From Limosilactobacillus pontis (lineage in GTDB: Bacteria; Bacillota; Bacilli; Lactobacillales; Lactobacillaceae), in contig NZ_PNFV01000003.1 in the NCBI RefSeq assembly GCF_002940945.1, forward strand, positions 62,001 to 126,000: a DNA stretch of 64,000 bases, in the 5' to 3' direction. The position numbers and the translations under genes are program-made. The notes beneath the pieces are model-generated. The model saw only the letters and a program-made list of their open reading frames with translations, was not told the DNA's origin and did no database searches. Of the stretch, positions 28,766-35,667 are shown piece after piece. The first letter of the stretch is position 1; every line of letters begins with the position of its first letter.

Positions 28766-28794
28766 TTGCATTCAAATACAGAATAGGATATTAT
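28766..28794 (+). promoter_or_regulatory. tRNA-Arg promoter
   Basis: -35 TTGCAT (28766-28771), 17-base spacer, -10 TATTAT (28789-28794). Confidence 0.6.
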
Positions 28795-28826
28795 AATAAA
28801 CGTTGATTGATACAACATAACAGTTT

Positions 28827-28898
28827 GCGCCCTTAGTGTAATGGATCGCACGTGAGATTCCGGTTCTCGAGATCCGGGTTCGACTCCCGGGGGGCGCA
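28827..28898 (+). tRNA. tRNA-Arg (anticodon CCG)
   Basis: A cloverleaf fits: acceptor GCGCCCT / GGGGCGC with discriminator A, anticodon arm TGAGA / TCTCG around loop TTCCGGT (anticodon CCG, reads CGG) and T arm CCGGG / CCCGG with TTCGACT. The CCA end is not encoded. A T-run and the hairpin at 28908-28925 follow directly. It is a single tRNA gene, divergent from gap. Confidence 0.92.
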
Positions 28899-28907
28899 TT
28901 TTTTATT

Positions 28908-28930
28908 GGCTGGCATATGCCGGCCTTTTG
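28908..28930 (+). terminator. tRNA-Arg terminator
   Basis: Near-palindrome GGCTGGCATATGCCGGCC followed by TTTTG; a T-run also lies directly after the tRNA. Confidence 0.65.
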
Positions 28931-28947
28931 TATTTTAAAACAAAATA

Positions 28948-28987
28948 CCGTAGATCTTAGAGTTAAGACTCGCCCCACGATCTACGG
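28948..28987 (-). terminator. Terminator of the MFS transporter gene
   Basis: 9-bp stem CCGTAGATC / GATCTACGG with an inner GAGT..ACTC helix, followed on the minus strand by TATTTTGTTTT. Confidence 0.75.
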
Positions 28988-29002
28988 CAGCATTTTCTAT
29001 TT

Positions 29003-30355
29003 TTAGTTTTCAGCTGAGTGAGCAGTCTTTTCCGCCCGACGTTCTGCAATATAGATATAAACTAATAGTAGAAACGCCAAGGTTACTGCCGTGTACAAAA
29101 CAACGTTACTGGCAAGCCAGCCATATTTTGCAACCAAGATACCAATTAAAGCTGTGGCTAAGGTTTCACCAAAAATATACTGAAAGAATCCCATGAATCC
29201 AGTCGACGAGCCTACAGCGAACTTAGGCACGGCTTCATTCACCATCAAACCAACAAGGGTTAGCGGTGCATAAATCAACGTCCCCATAATAAATAGAACA
29301 CTGACGATCAAAGCATGATTGTTACTAAAGAAGTAAGTTGTCAAACAGATGAATAAGCCAATCACACATAGAATGCAAACGAGTGCCCGCCGTCCCTTTA
29401 ACGCATCTGAGATTGCTCCCATAATAATCACGCCAGGAACTGCTGCCAATTCAAAAATACCGACCAACCATTTTGCAAAGTTAGTTGTGAAGCCTTTTGA
29501 CTCGACCAAGTAGCTTGGAATCCAGCTCATCACACCATACCGTACCAGATATAAAGACATCGAGGTCAGCGTAATCGCCCATACAATCCTATTTGTCAAA
29601 ATATATTTCATAAAAATCTGCGGCAGTGTCAGAGTAGTTTCTTCAGCATCGGATTCGGTCCCGTTCTCTAGGACGACCTCATCCCCAGTATACTCAGAAA
29701 TGCTAGGCAGCCCAACGCTAACTGGCCGATCGGCACCCACCAGTAAAACAAATCCAGCGATCAGCAACGAAACAACGGATGCCGTGTAAAACACCGCCGG
29801 AATCGAACCGGAAAACATAAAGGCAGCTAATTGAACGACTGCAACACAGACAAATGCACCGGCATTATGTGCTGAAGACCAGATTGAATAAATTGCACCA
29901 CGGTGTTTCTTCCCCCACCATAATTGAACTGCACGTTGGCAGGCCGCTGCACCCATTCCTTGTGCAATCGACATAACCAGCATCAAAGTCATCATAACGT
30001 ATAGGTTTCGGGTCGCCCCTAAGCCAAAGTTAAGCAATGCTGAAATAATTAATCCAGTTGCAAGATAACGATTAGTATTACTCTTATCACTTAGGGCACC
30101 CATGAATAATTTTGAAATTCCATAGCCGATCCCAAAGCAGGACAAAACCAGTCCAATATCCGCTGTGGTGAAGCCATATTGCTTCATAATTTCATTTTGT
30201 TCGGTAGTAAAAATCAAACGAATAATATAGTAGCCAATATATCCGATACAGATTGCTAACAATACACCAAATTGGTGCAACCGATATGAACTTGCTATTT
30301 TATCAGCCGGAACTTTCTCCTTAGCTGCGGGAGCTGGTTTTAAAAACGTAAACAT
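29003..30355 (-). CDS. MFS transporter of the organophosphate:phosphate antiporter type (GlpT/UhpT-like)
   Basis: About 450 residues with 12 helices. Features resemble OPA-family proteins: an N-terminal cytoplasmic lead, YYIIRLIF in helix 1, GYGISKLFMGALSDKSNTNRY (the MFS motif-A loop), QGMGAAACQRAVQLWW in helix 4-5 and a charged central loop. Such antiporters exchange glycerol-3-phosphate or hexose phosphate for phosphate. The start MFTFLKPAPAAKEK has GAGG 9 bases upstream. Base composition is clearly more AT-rich than the surrounding core genes, a hint of transfer. Exact substrate unknown. Confidence 0.75.
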   Translation of the reverse strand: MFTFLKPAPAAKEKVPADKIASSYRLHQFGVLLAICIGYIGYYIIRLIFTTEQNEIMKQYGFTTADIGLVLSCFGIGYGISKLFMGALSDKSNTNRYLATGLIISALLNFGLGATRNLYVMMTLMLVMSIAQGMGAAACQRAVQLWWGKKHRGAIYSIWSSAHNAGAFVCVAVVQLAAFMFSGSIPAVFYTASVVSLLIAGFVLLVGADRPVSVGLPSISEYTGDEVVLENGTESDAEETTLTLPQIFMKYILTNRIVWAITLTSMSLYLVRYGVMSWIPSYLVESKGFTTNFAKWLVGIFELAAVPGVIIMGAISDALKGRRALVCILCVIGLFICLTTYFFSNNHALIVSVLFIMGTLIYAPLTLVGLMVNEAVPKFAVGSSTGFMGFFQYIFGETLATALIGILVAKYGWLASNVVLYTAVTLAFLLLVYIYIAERRAEKTAHSAEN

Positions 30356-30536
30356 AATTTGTCGCCTCTTTTTCAATGTTTTCTGGAAAAGTTGACTCAT
30401 TTTATCACGAATATATCAGCATTAGTCCGCTTTAGTAATGTTCCGTTATTTTTAACGCAGCGCCCAGCATTCCTTAGCAATTATTCATAAAACACTTAAC
30501 ATATTTTATCTGTCGACTGTGTTTTAAAAATAAAAA

Positions 30537-30560
30537 AGCTATGCCATTAACAGCATAGCT
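30537..30560 (-). terminator. Terminator of the 43-residue gene
   Basis: 8-bp stem AGCTATGC / GCATAGCT followed by TTTTTTATTTTT on the minus strand. Confidence 0.8.
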
Positions 30561-30571
30561 CGAAATTTATA

Positions 30572-30703
30572 TTACTTTTCGTCAGCTGGCTTTTCCTTAG
30601 CCCACTTACGAATAGCTTCAATCTTCTTTTCTTTTAATGCTCGCTTGTACTTAGGAGCAACTGGACGACGGCCTTGTACGCCGTATGGGTGTGCTTTACG
30701 CAT
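30572..30703 (-). CDS. 43-residue basic protein of unknown function
   Basis: Short but well-supported gene: AAAGGAGG lies 9-10 bases before the ATG, with a consensus-like promoter upstream and a terminator after. The product begins MRKAHPYGVQGRRPVAPKYK and ends KWAKEKPADEK. It is strongly basic, with a predicted helix over residues 20-38 and no signal peptide or Cys. The charge suggests binding to RNA, the ribosome or another polyanion (inference). I do not recognise the family. Confidence 0.75.
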   Translation of the reverse strand: MRKAHPYGVQGRRPVAPKYKRALKEKKIEAIRKWAKEKPADEK

Positions 30704-30750
30704 GTGACTATGCCTCCTTTTATATCAAACGTAAATTAATTAACGTTCCA

Positions 30751-30779
30751 ATTATACCGGGCCCCGTTTTAAAAAGCAA
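30751..30779 (-). promoter_or_regulatory. Promoter of the 43-residue gene
   Basis: -35 TTGCTT (30774-30779), 17-base GC-rich spacer, -10 TATAAT (30751-30756). Confidence 0.7.
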
Positions 30780-30951
30780 CCCTTGACGGTATTTCTGCCA
30801 CTTATTTCTAGGCCCTCGTGAAATAGGTAATTTTCTTTTTCTATTTTTACTACTCATTGATAAACGTTACCAATCCTGTAGCCCTATATCTTCAGCCATT
30901 CAGACTATACCAATTCAATAAAACCCTTTCAAAATATTATTATCTAGGCAC

Positions 30952-30980
30952 TTGCAAACTATACCAATCTGGTGTAGTAT
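30952..30980 (+). promoter_or_regulatory. Promoter with GntR-type operator in its spacer
   Basis: -35 TTGCAA (30952-30957), 17-base spacer, -10 TAGTAT (30975-30980). The inverted repeat ACTATACCA-ATC-TGGTGTAGT (30958-30978) fills the spacer and half of the -10, an ideal repressor position. A further half copy, ACTATACCAAT, is at 30904-30914. The region 30780-30900 shows nothing else I can name. Confidence 0.65.
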
Positions 30981-31059
30981 TCAGACTGTAACAAGGAGCT
31001 ACTTAATAAAAAGAATTAAACTAATAAAAATTAACTAATACCATCTGGAGGTAAATATC

Positions 31060-31176
31060 ATGGAAGACACTAGTAAATTAAACGTATTCAAGACTGCTGC
31101 TGATTGGAAGGAACTCGACCAGCAAAGTGCAGCCACTGAATTAGACATGGTTTCTGAGAGTATCAACGAAAAGTAA
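31060..31176 (+). CDS. 38-residue acidic peptide of unknown function
   Basis: GGAGG lies 8 bases before the ATG, a controlled promoter is upstream and a terminator follows, so the ORF is probably real. The peptide starts MEDTSKLNVFKTAADWKELD and ends SESINEK. It is acidic and likely helical, without Cys, a leader Gly-Gly motif, a signal sequence or a hydrophobic stretch, so a classical bacteriocin or toxin is unlikely. It sits between the AT-rich MFS region and clpP. No family recognised. Confidence 0.65.
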   Translation: MEDTSKLNVFKTAADWKELDQQSAATELDMVSESINEK

Positions 31177-31200
31177 TCACCAAAATTCCCTTGACTAAGG

Positions 31201-31232
31201 ACGGGCCTAGGCATTGCTGGGTCCGTTTTTTA
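31201..31232 (+). terminator. Terminator of the 38-residue ORF
   Basis: 10-bp stem ACGGGCCTAG / CTGGGTCCGT with two G-U pairs, then a six-T run. Confidence 0.8.
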
Positions 31233-31251
31233 TTATATCAGGGGTAAAACA

Positions 31252-31281
31252 TTTGACCTTTTTTGACCAATCGGTTATAGT
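31252..31281 (+). promoter_or_regulatory. clpP promoter with CtsR box
   Basis: CtsR operator TTTGACC-TTT-TTTGACC (31252-31268), the reverse complement of the GGTCAAA direct-repeat heptads. -35 TTGACC (31253-31258), 17-base spacer, -10 TATAGT (31276-31281), so the box covers the -35 and most of the spacer. Confidence 0.88.
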
Positions 31282-31292
31282 ATTAATATCCA

Positions 31293-31319
31293 TTAGCAAT
31301 AAATACTAATGAGTGCTAA
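31293..31319 (+). promoter_or_regulatory. Degenerate CIRCE (HrcA) element upstream of clpP
   Basis: Left arm TTAGCAATA, 9-base spacer, right arm GAGTGCTAA. The right arm is perfect for TTAGCACTC-N9-GAGTGCTAA, the left arm keeps six of nine bases. It lies just after the predicted start point, the usual CIRCE position. Confidence 0.65.
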
Positions 31320-31339
31320 TTAACTAAGGAGGCCACAAC

Positions 31340-31933
31340 ATGAACTTAGTTCCAACTGTCATTGAGCAATCATCTCGTGGTGAACGTGCTTATGATATCT
31401 ACTCACGGCTTCTGAAAGATCGGATCATTATGCTGTCCGGTCCAATTGAAGACGATATGGCAAACTCAATTGTTGCGCAACTATTGTTCCTAGATGCGCA
31501 AGATTCAACGAAAGATATTTACCTATACATTAACTCACCTGGTGGTGTCGTTACGTCCGGGATGGCGATCTACGACACAATGAACTTCATCAAGGCGGAC
31601 GTTCAGACGATCGTCATCGGAATGGCGGCTTCCATGGCCAGTGTCTTGGTATCTTCTGGTGCCAAGGGCAAGCGTTATGGGCTGCCCCACTCTCAAGTTC
31701 TGATTCACCAACCATCTGGTGGTGCCCAGGGTCAGCAAACAGAAATTGAAATTGCCGCTACCGAAATCTTGAAGACACGGAAGATGCTGAATGGCATCCT
31801 TGCCAAGAACTCCGGTCAACCGATTGAGAAGATTCAAGAGGATACGGAACGTGACCACTACTTCACTGCTCAGGAAGCAGTGGACTACGGCTTACTCGAT
31901 GGCGTCATGGAAAACAACTCCAAGCTGAAGTAA
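31340..31933 (+). CDS. clpP: ATP-dependent Clp protease proteolytic subunit
   Basis: ClpP is the tetradecameric serine protease that degrades substrates delivered by Clp ATPases. Catalytic Ser in [11 protein letters not shown], His in [13 protein letters not shown] and Asp in [11 protein letters not shown] complete the triad. 197 residues. AAGGAGG lies 9 bases before the ATG. It has CtsR and CIRCE-like control upstream and a terminator downstream, and is convergent with the rapZ-yvcK-whiA group, a common lactobacillar arrangement. Confidence 0.98.
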   Translation: MNLVPTVIEQSSRGERAYDIYSRLLKDRIIMLSGPIEDDMANSIVAQLLFLDAQDSTKDIYLYINSPGGVVTSGMAIYDTMNFIKADVQTIVIGMAASMASVLVSSGAKGKRYGLPHSQVLIHQPSGGAQGQQTEIEIAATEILKTRKMLNGILAKNSGQPIEKIQEDTERDHYFTAQEAVDYGLLDGVMENNSKLK

Positions 31934-31945
31934 TTCGGCTTAACT

Positions 31946-31978
31946 AACATCGTGCGGCAATCCGCACGATGTTTTTTT
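31946..31978 (+). terminator. clpP terminator
   Basis: Perfect 12-bp stem AACATCGTGCGG / CCGCACGATGTT, 4-base loop, T-run to 31978. Confidence 0.9.
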
Positions 31979-31983
31979 ATACT

Positions 31984-32026
31984 AACGTGGCTGGTGAGAA
32001 ACCTTTATTTTCTCACCAGCCACGTT
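31984..32026. repeat. REP-like palindrome, copy 2
   Basis: Perfect 17-bp inverted repeat AACGTGGCTGGTGAGAA / TTCTCACCAGCCACGTT with a 9-base loop. Its arms are nearly the same as those of the element at 8633-8676. No U-run follows on either strand, and clpP already has a terminator. Confidence 0.75.
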
Positions 32027-32054
32027 TAGTTCTCCAAATATTAAAAGCAGTTAC

Positions 32055-32170
32055 GAAAAATAAGCGCGCCCTTAGCGTCTAGCACAACAAAACAAGTCTA
32101 TTGACTACGAACGAAAGCAGACAATCTCCGTCCTATGCTAGCCGTACAGGGCGCCGAGAAGCTTATTTTC
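32055..32170. repeat. Long imperfect inverted repeat next to the whiA stop
   Basis: Outer arms GAAAAATAAGC and GCTTATTTTC, then GCGCCCT / AGGGCGC and CTAGCA / TGCTAG pair in register (arms 32055-32084 and 32136-32170) around a loop of about 50 bases. No ORF is seen. As minus-strand RNA it directly follows whiA and ends in TTATTTTTC. It could be a structured 3' end, an RNA, or a MITE-like remnant. Confidence 0.55.
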
Positions 32171-32183
32171 CAGTCTAGTTCTT

Positions 32184-33122
32184 CTATTCCATTTTCGACA
32201 TCCGCAACTCATCCGCATAGGCATTAAGCTTACGTAAGCGGTGGTTGACTCCTGATTTGGAGATTGGCCCGCCAGGTACCAGCTCCCCAAGCTCCTTAAG
32301 GCTGACTTCCTGATGGGCCAGTCGAGTCTCGGCAATCTCGCGAAGCTTATCAGGAAGGGTCTTAATCCCAACCCGGGCATCGATCAGCTTAATATTCTCG
32401 ATCTGCCGGGTTGAGGCGTTAGCGATCTTATTCATGTTGGCATTCTCACAGTTGACCAACCGATTGACCGAATTACGCATGTCCCGGACAATCCGAACAT
32501 TTTCAAACTGGAGCATCGAGTTGGTAGCCCCGATCAACGACATGAAATTAGCTATCTTTTCAGCCTCCTTCAGGTAGACAATAAATCCACTCCGCCGCGC
32601 CGTCGTCTGGGCGTTAAGGCCAAACTTGTTCATCATCTGGGCAATCATTTCATTGTGCTCCTCGTACAGAGAGTAGATTTCCAGGTGATAACGCGAGGTT
32701 TCCGGATTGTTGACCGATCCACCAGCCAGAAAGGCCCCCCGCAGGTATGACCGAACCATCCACTCGTCGTCAAGCAGTTCCAAAGGCACTCGCTCCTTGA
32801 TCTGCAAATTCTGCAGAATACCGAGATCGTCGAGGACATGCTGGGCCGCATAACGCAGGCGGACAATGTACTGGTTGTTCTTCTTGAGCTTCATCTTGCG
32901 CCGCACTACGATCTCGCTCTCCACGTGATAGAACTCTTTAAGCAGCGAATAAATCCGCCGGGCGATCGCCGGGTTCTCTGTCTGGATGTTTAAGACGAGC
33001 TGGTGGTTGGCTAAGGCGATGCTGCCGTTCATTCGGATTAGGGCCATCAGCTCAGCCTGGGCGTTCTTCTGGTGGACCTTAATGGCTGTTAGTTCCTTCT
33101 TTACTTCACTCGCGTACGACAC
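32184..33122 (-). CDS. whiA: WhiA-family DNA-binding protein
   Basis: 312 residues: a homing-endonuclease-like N-terminal part (LAGLIDADG fold with [12 protein letters not shown]) and a C-terminal helix-turn-helix ([20 protein letters not shown]). In Firmicutes WhiA affects cell division and chromosome segregation. The start is a GTG with AGGAGG 7-8 bases upstream. It is the last gene of rapZ-yvcK-whiA, with only 11 bases between it and yvcK. Confidence 0.96.
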   Translation of the reverse strand: MSYASEVKKELTAIKVHQKNAQAELMALIRMNGSIALANHQLVLNIQTENPAIARRIYSLLKEFYHVESEIVVRRKMKLKKNNQYIVRLRYAAQHVLDDLGILQNLQIKERVPLELLDDEWMVRSYLRGAFLAGGSVNNPETSRYHLEIYSLYEEHNEMIAQMMNKFGLNAQTTARRSGFIVYLKEAEKIANFMSLIGATNSMLQFENVRIVRDMRNSVNRLVNCENANMNKIANASTRQIENIKLIDARVGIKTLPDKLREIAETRLAHQEVSLKELGELVPGGPISKSGVNHRLRKLNAYADELRMSKME

Positions 33123-33133
33123 AAAATTACCTC

Positions 33134-34120
33134 CTAGTCATGGACCTGGTGCAAGCGGTTGATCAGCTCAGCCACCACCAAGTCGCGGTCGTGAAAGGCC
33201 CCATTATCTTTGAGGCGCAGGAAGTTAGAACTGATCACCCGGCAGCCTTGGTCACGCAGGCCTTGGAAGTCATGGCCGACCGGCTGGGAGATCTCATTCC
33301 ATTCCTGAAAGTCAATGTAGTTCTTAGGTACCGGCCGGATATTAACCAAGACCGTATCGATAAAGTTTCTGCCGAGGTGCCGGTTAAGAACCCGAACGTG
33401 GTCAGCGTCGGTAAAGTGGTCGGTCTCCCCCTTCTGCGTCATGATATTACAGATGTAAATGACCTCCGCCTTGCTATTGCAGACCGCCTGACCGACCTCG
33501 TCAATCATCAGATTAGGCAGGATACTGGTAAACAAGCTCCCTGGCCCCAAAACAATCTGATCAGCCTCATTGATAGCCTGGATAACCTCAGGGACCGGCT
33601 TTGCCTGGTGTCCATCACCATCGTTGGACGGGGTGACCCAGACCCGTTTTATTTGTTTATGGGCTGCGGTAATCTCGGACTCGCCCCGCATGGTCGTTCC
33701 ATCGGTAAACTCAGCATGCAGCGTCAGCGGTTCGTTGGCAACCGGGTAGATGTGACCACGAATCCTCATCATCTCGGACAACTCCTGGACAGCTGTGAAG
33801 ATCCCGCCCTTCATCTCCGACAAGGCCGAAATGATCAGGTTGCCGATAGCATGCCCGGCGAAGAACTGGTCACGGCTATTGAAACGGTACTGGAAGACAT
33901 CCAGCTCCAGCGGCGGCAACTCGGATAGCGCCACTAGACCATTACGAATATCACCAGGTGGTACCACGTTGATGTAGTTACGCAAGATGCCGGATGAACC
34001 ACCATCGTCAGCAACTGTGACTACCGCGGTAATGTCAACGTCCTTGTCACGCAGGCCACGCAGGATAACGGGAAGCCCGGTTCCACCGCCAATCACCACA
34101 ACCTTTGGCTTATGAAACAT
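33134..34120 (-). CDS. yvcK: YvcK/CofD-like protein (gluconeogenesis/cell-wall factor)
   Basis: 328 residues, start [19 protein letters not shown] (nucleotide-sugar loop), then [12 protein letters not shown] and the conserved [14 protein letters not shown]. YvcK binds UDP-GlcNAc and supports peptidoglycan synthesis under gluconeogenic growth in B. subtilis and Listeria (family knowledge). It lies between rapZ and whiA in a tight operon, which agrees with a role in setting wall-precursor flow, next to glmS, glmM and murB elsewhere in the window. Confidence 0.95.
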   Translation of the reverse strand: MFHKPKVVVIGGGTGLPVILRGLRDKDVDITAVVTVADDGGSSGILRNYINVVPPGDIRNGLVALSELPPLELDVFQYRFNSRDQFFAGHAIGNLIISALSEMKGGIFTAVQELSEMMRIRGHIYPVANEPLTLHAEFTDGTTMRGESEITAAHKQIKRVWVTPSNDGDGHQAKPVPEVIQAINEADQIVLGPGSLFTSILPNLMIDEVGQAVCNSKAEVIYICNIMTQKGETDHFTDADHVRVLNRHLGRNFIDTVLVNIRPVPKNYIDFQEWNEISQPVGHDFQGLRDQGCRVISSNFLRLKDNGAFHDRDLVVAELINRLHQVHD

Positions 34121-34137
34121 AAACGCCGTCCTCCTTC

Positions 34138-35007
34138 CTATTGGGCCTTATCAACGTCACGGTGGTAAAGATTGACCCGATAGTTACTATTCCGAAGGTC
34201 ATCAGCCAGGCGGTTAGCAATGGTAACCGACCGATGCTGGCCCCCCGTGCAACCAATGGCGATTGTCAGGCTGCTCTTCCCTTCGTGAATATAGCCAGGC
34301 AGCGCCCCCTTAATTAGGGCAGACAGGTGCTGATAAAATTTCTGAGCATCTGCACTCTTCATAACATACTCCTGGACCGCCCGATCATTTCCGGTCTGGT
34401 GCTTCAGTTCTGGAATATAGAACGGATTTGGCAGAAAACGAACATCCATGACGATATCGGCATCCAGCGGAAGACCATACTTGAAACCAAAGGACATCAC
34501 CTCAACATAGAAGTTGCTACCCTCACCATGACCAAAGAACTTGTTAATCCGCAACTTCAGGTTTCGTGGAGTCAGGTTGGTGGTATCAATGATCACGTCC
34601 GCACGACTCTTCAATTCCGTTAACAGCTTCCGCTCCAATTCAACCCCGTCCAGGAGCCGACCTTGGGGTGCCAGTGGATGGGCCCGCCGTGTCTCCTTAT
34701 AGCGAGAAACCAGGGTAACATTGTCAGCATCCAAAAACAGCAGCCGCACCGCTAAATCATCACGCTGCCGGAGCTTCTCCAGGCTCGGTAGAACCTTGCT
34801 GTGAAAACCGCGTGAACGCAGGTCCATCACCATGGCAACCTTATCGAACTCCCCGGAATTTTTAATCACGTCTACAAACTTTTCTGCCAGACTCGGTAGC
34901 ATATTATCAATCACAAAGTAGCCGAGGTCTTCGAAACTATGGACCGCTACCGTCTTTCCGGCACCACTCATTCCCGTGATGATTACTACCTGCATCTTTT
35001 CAGCCAT
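34138..35007 (-). CDS. rapZ: RNase adapter RapZ / YvcJ nucleotide-binding protein
   Basis: 289 residues with Walker [19 protein letters not shown], the conserved [33 protein letters not shown] and the C-terminal sugar-phosphate-binding domain with [11 protein letters not shown]. In E. coli RapZ senses glucosamine-6-phosphate and directs sRNA decay for glmS control; in B. subtilis YvcJ hydrolyses GTP and affects competence. The Gram-positive role in glmS control is unproven. First gene of rapZ-yvcK-whiA; GAGAGGA precedes the ATG. Confidence 0.96.
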   Translation of the reverse strand: MAEKMQVVIITGMSGAGKTVAVHSFEDLGYFVIDNMLPSLAEKFVDVIKNSGEFDKVAMVMDLRSRGFHSKVLPSLEKLRQRDDLAVRLLFLDADNVTLVSRYKETRRAHPLAPQGRLLDGVELERKLLTELKSRADVIIDTTNLTPRNLKLRINKFFGHGEGSNFYVEVMSFGFKYGLPLDADIVMDVRFLPNPFYIPELKHQTGNDRAVQEYVMKSADAQKFYQHLSALIKGALPGYIHEGKSSLTIAIGCTGGQHRSVTIANRLADDLRNSNYRVNLYHRDVDKAQ

Positions 35008-35083
35008 TTATTTTTCCTCTCTTCTTTCAGGACTACCCATGTATTGTACCATACCGAGCCGGGCGTGTCTTAGAATTGCCCCG

Positions 35084-35599
35084 CTAGGCCCGAAGATTAT
35101 CATGATGAAGATTGTCCCAAGTAACTGCGTCGACGTATGGATGGATTTTAGTCAGGGTCAGATTTTCATCACCAAAACATTTGATCCCGTGAGCCTGGAG
35201 AAGGGCTGCAGTAACCCCCGCCCCCGAAATCTTATGTCCGGCAAAACGACCATCATAGATCCGTTTGGTTCCGCAGGCTGGACTCTTCTGCTTAAGGAAG
35301 GCCACCTTCACACCGTGTTCCTGGGCAATTTTCAAAACCATCCTTGCCCCTTGCAGGTACTCCTCCGTCACGTCTCGGCCATGGCAGTTCCTCACCGCAG
35401 CCTGCCCCGCCAATACATCAGCTCCGGTGCCACCCTGAATCTCGGCTGGCACTCGAGGCGTCGCAAAACCACCCATGATCTCCGGGCAAACCGTGATCGC
35501 CTGACCCATCGCCACCAGCTTCACTGCTAGGTCATTTTGGGCATTGCCACCATCGTAGCGAACGTTGAAGCCCGCCAGACAGGCACTGATTAGAATCAT
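35084..35599 (-). CDS. DUF523 protein
   Basis: 171 residues with the DUF523 signature: ISACLAGFNVRYDGG at the start, VCPEIMGGFATPRVPAEI, LKQKSPACG and a conserved C-terminal GHKISGAGVTAALL. Several invariant Cys suggest metal or Fe-S binding, but function is unknown. The fourth codon Met (MILISACLAG) is chosen as start since AAGGAG is 9 bases away. It lies between uvrA and rapZ, with a terminator just upstream. Confidence 0.88.
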   Translation of the reverse strand: MILISACLAGFNVRYDGGNAQNDLAVKLVAMGQAITVCPEIMGGFATPRVPAEIQGGTGADVLAGQAAVRNCHGRDVTEEYLQGARMVLKIAQEHGVKVAFLKQKSPACGTKRIYDGRFAGHKISGAGVTAALLQAHGIKCFGDENLTLTKIHPYVDAVTWDNLHHDNLRA

Positions 35600-35631
35600 T
35601 GCACTCATCTCCTTAATCTAAAGGATACACC

Positions 35632-35663
35632 AAAAGGAGCTCCGCGTCGGCGAAGCTCCTTTT
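35632..35663 (-). terminator. uvrA terminator
   Basis: 10-bp stem AAAAGGAGCT / AGCTCCTTTT with a 12-base loop. Confidence 0.8.
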
Positions 35664-35667
35664 AATA

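Noticed and set aside
31060-31176. Bacteriocin or toxin peptide
   Set aside because: The peptide has no double-glycine leader, hydrophobic stretch, Cys or immunity neighbour, and is acidic.
32138-32380. 80-residue minus-strand ORF overlapping the whiA end
   Set aside because: It is a shifted frame of whiA running into the inverted repeat; no ribosome site and no recognisable protein.
33140-33928. 262-codon plus-strand ORF opposite yvcK
   Set aside because: Antisense of a well-identified gene; no start signals and no domain.
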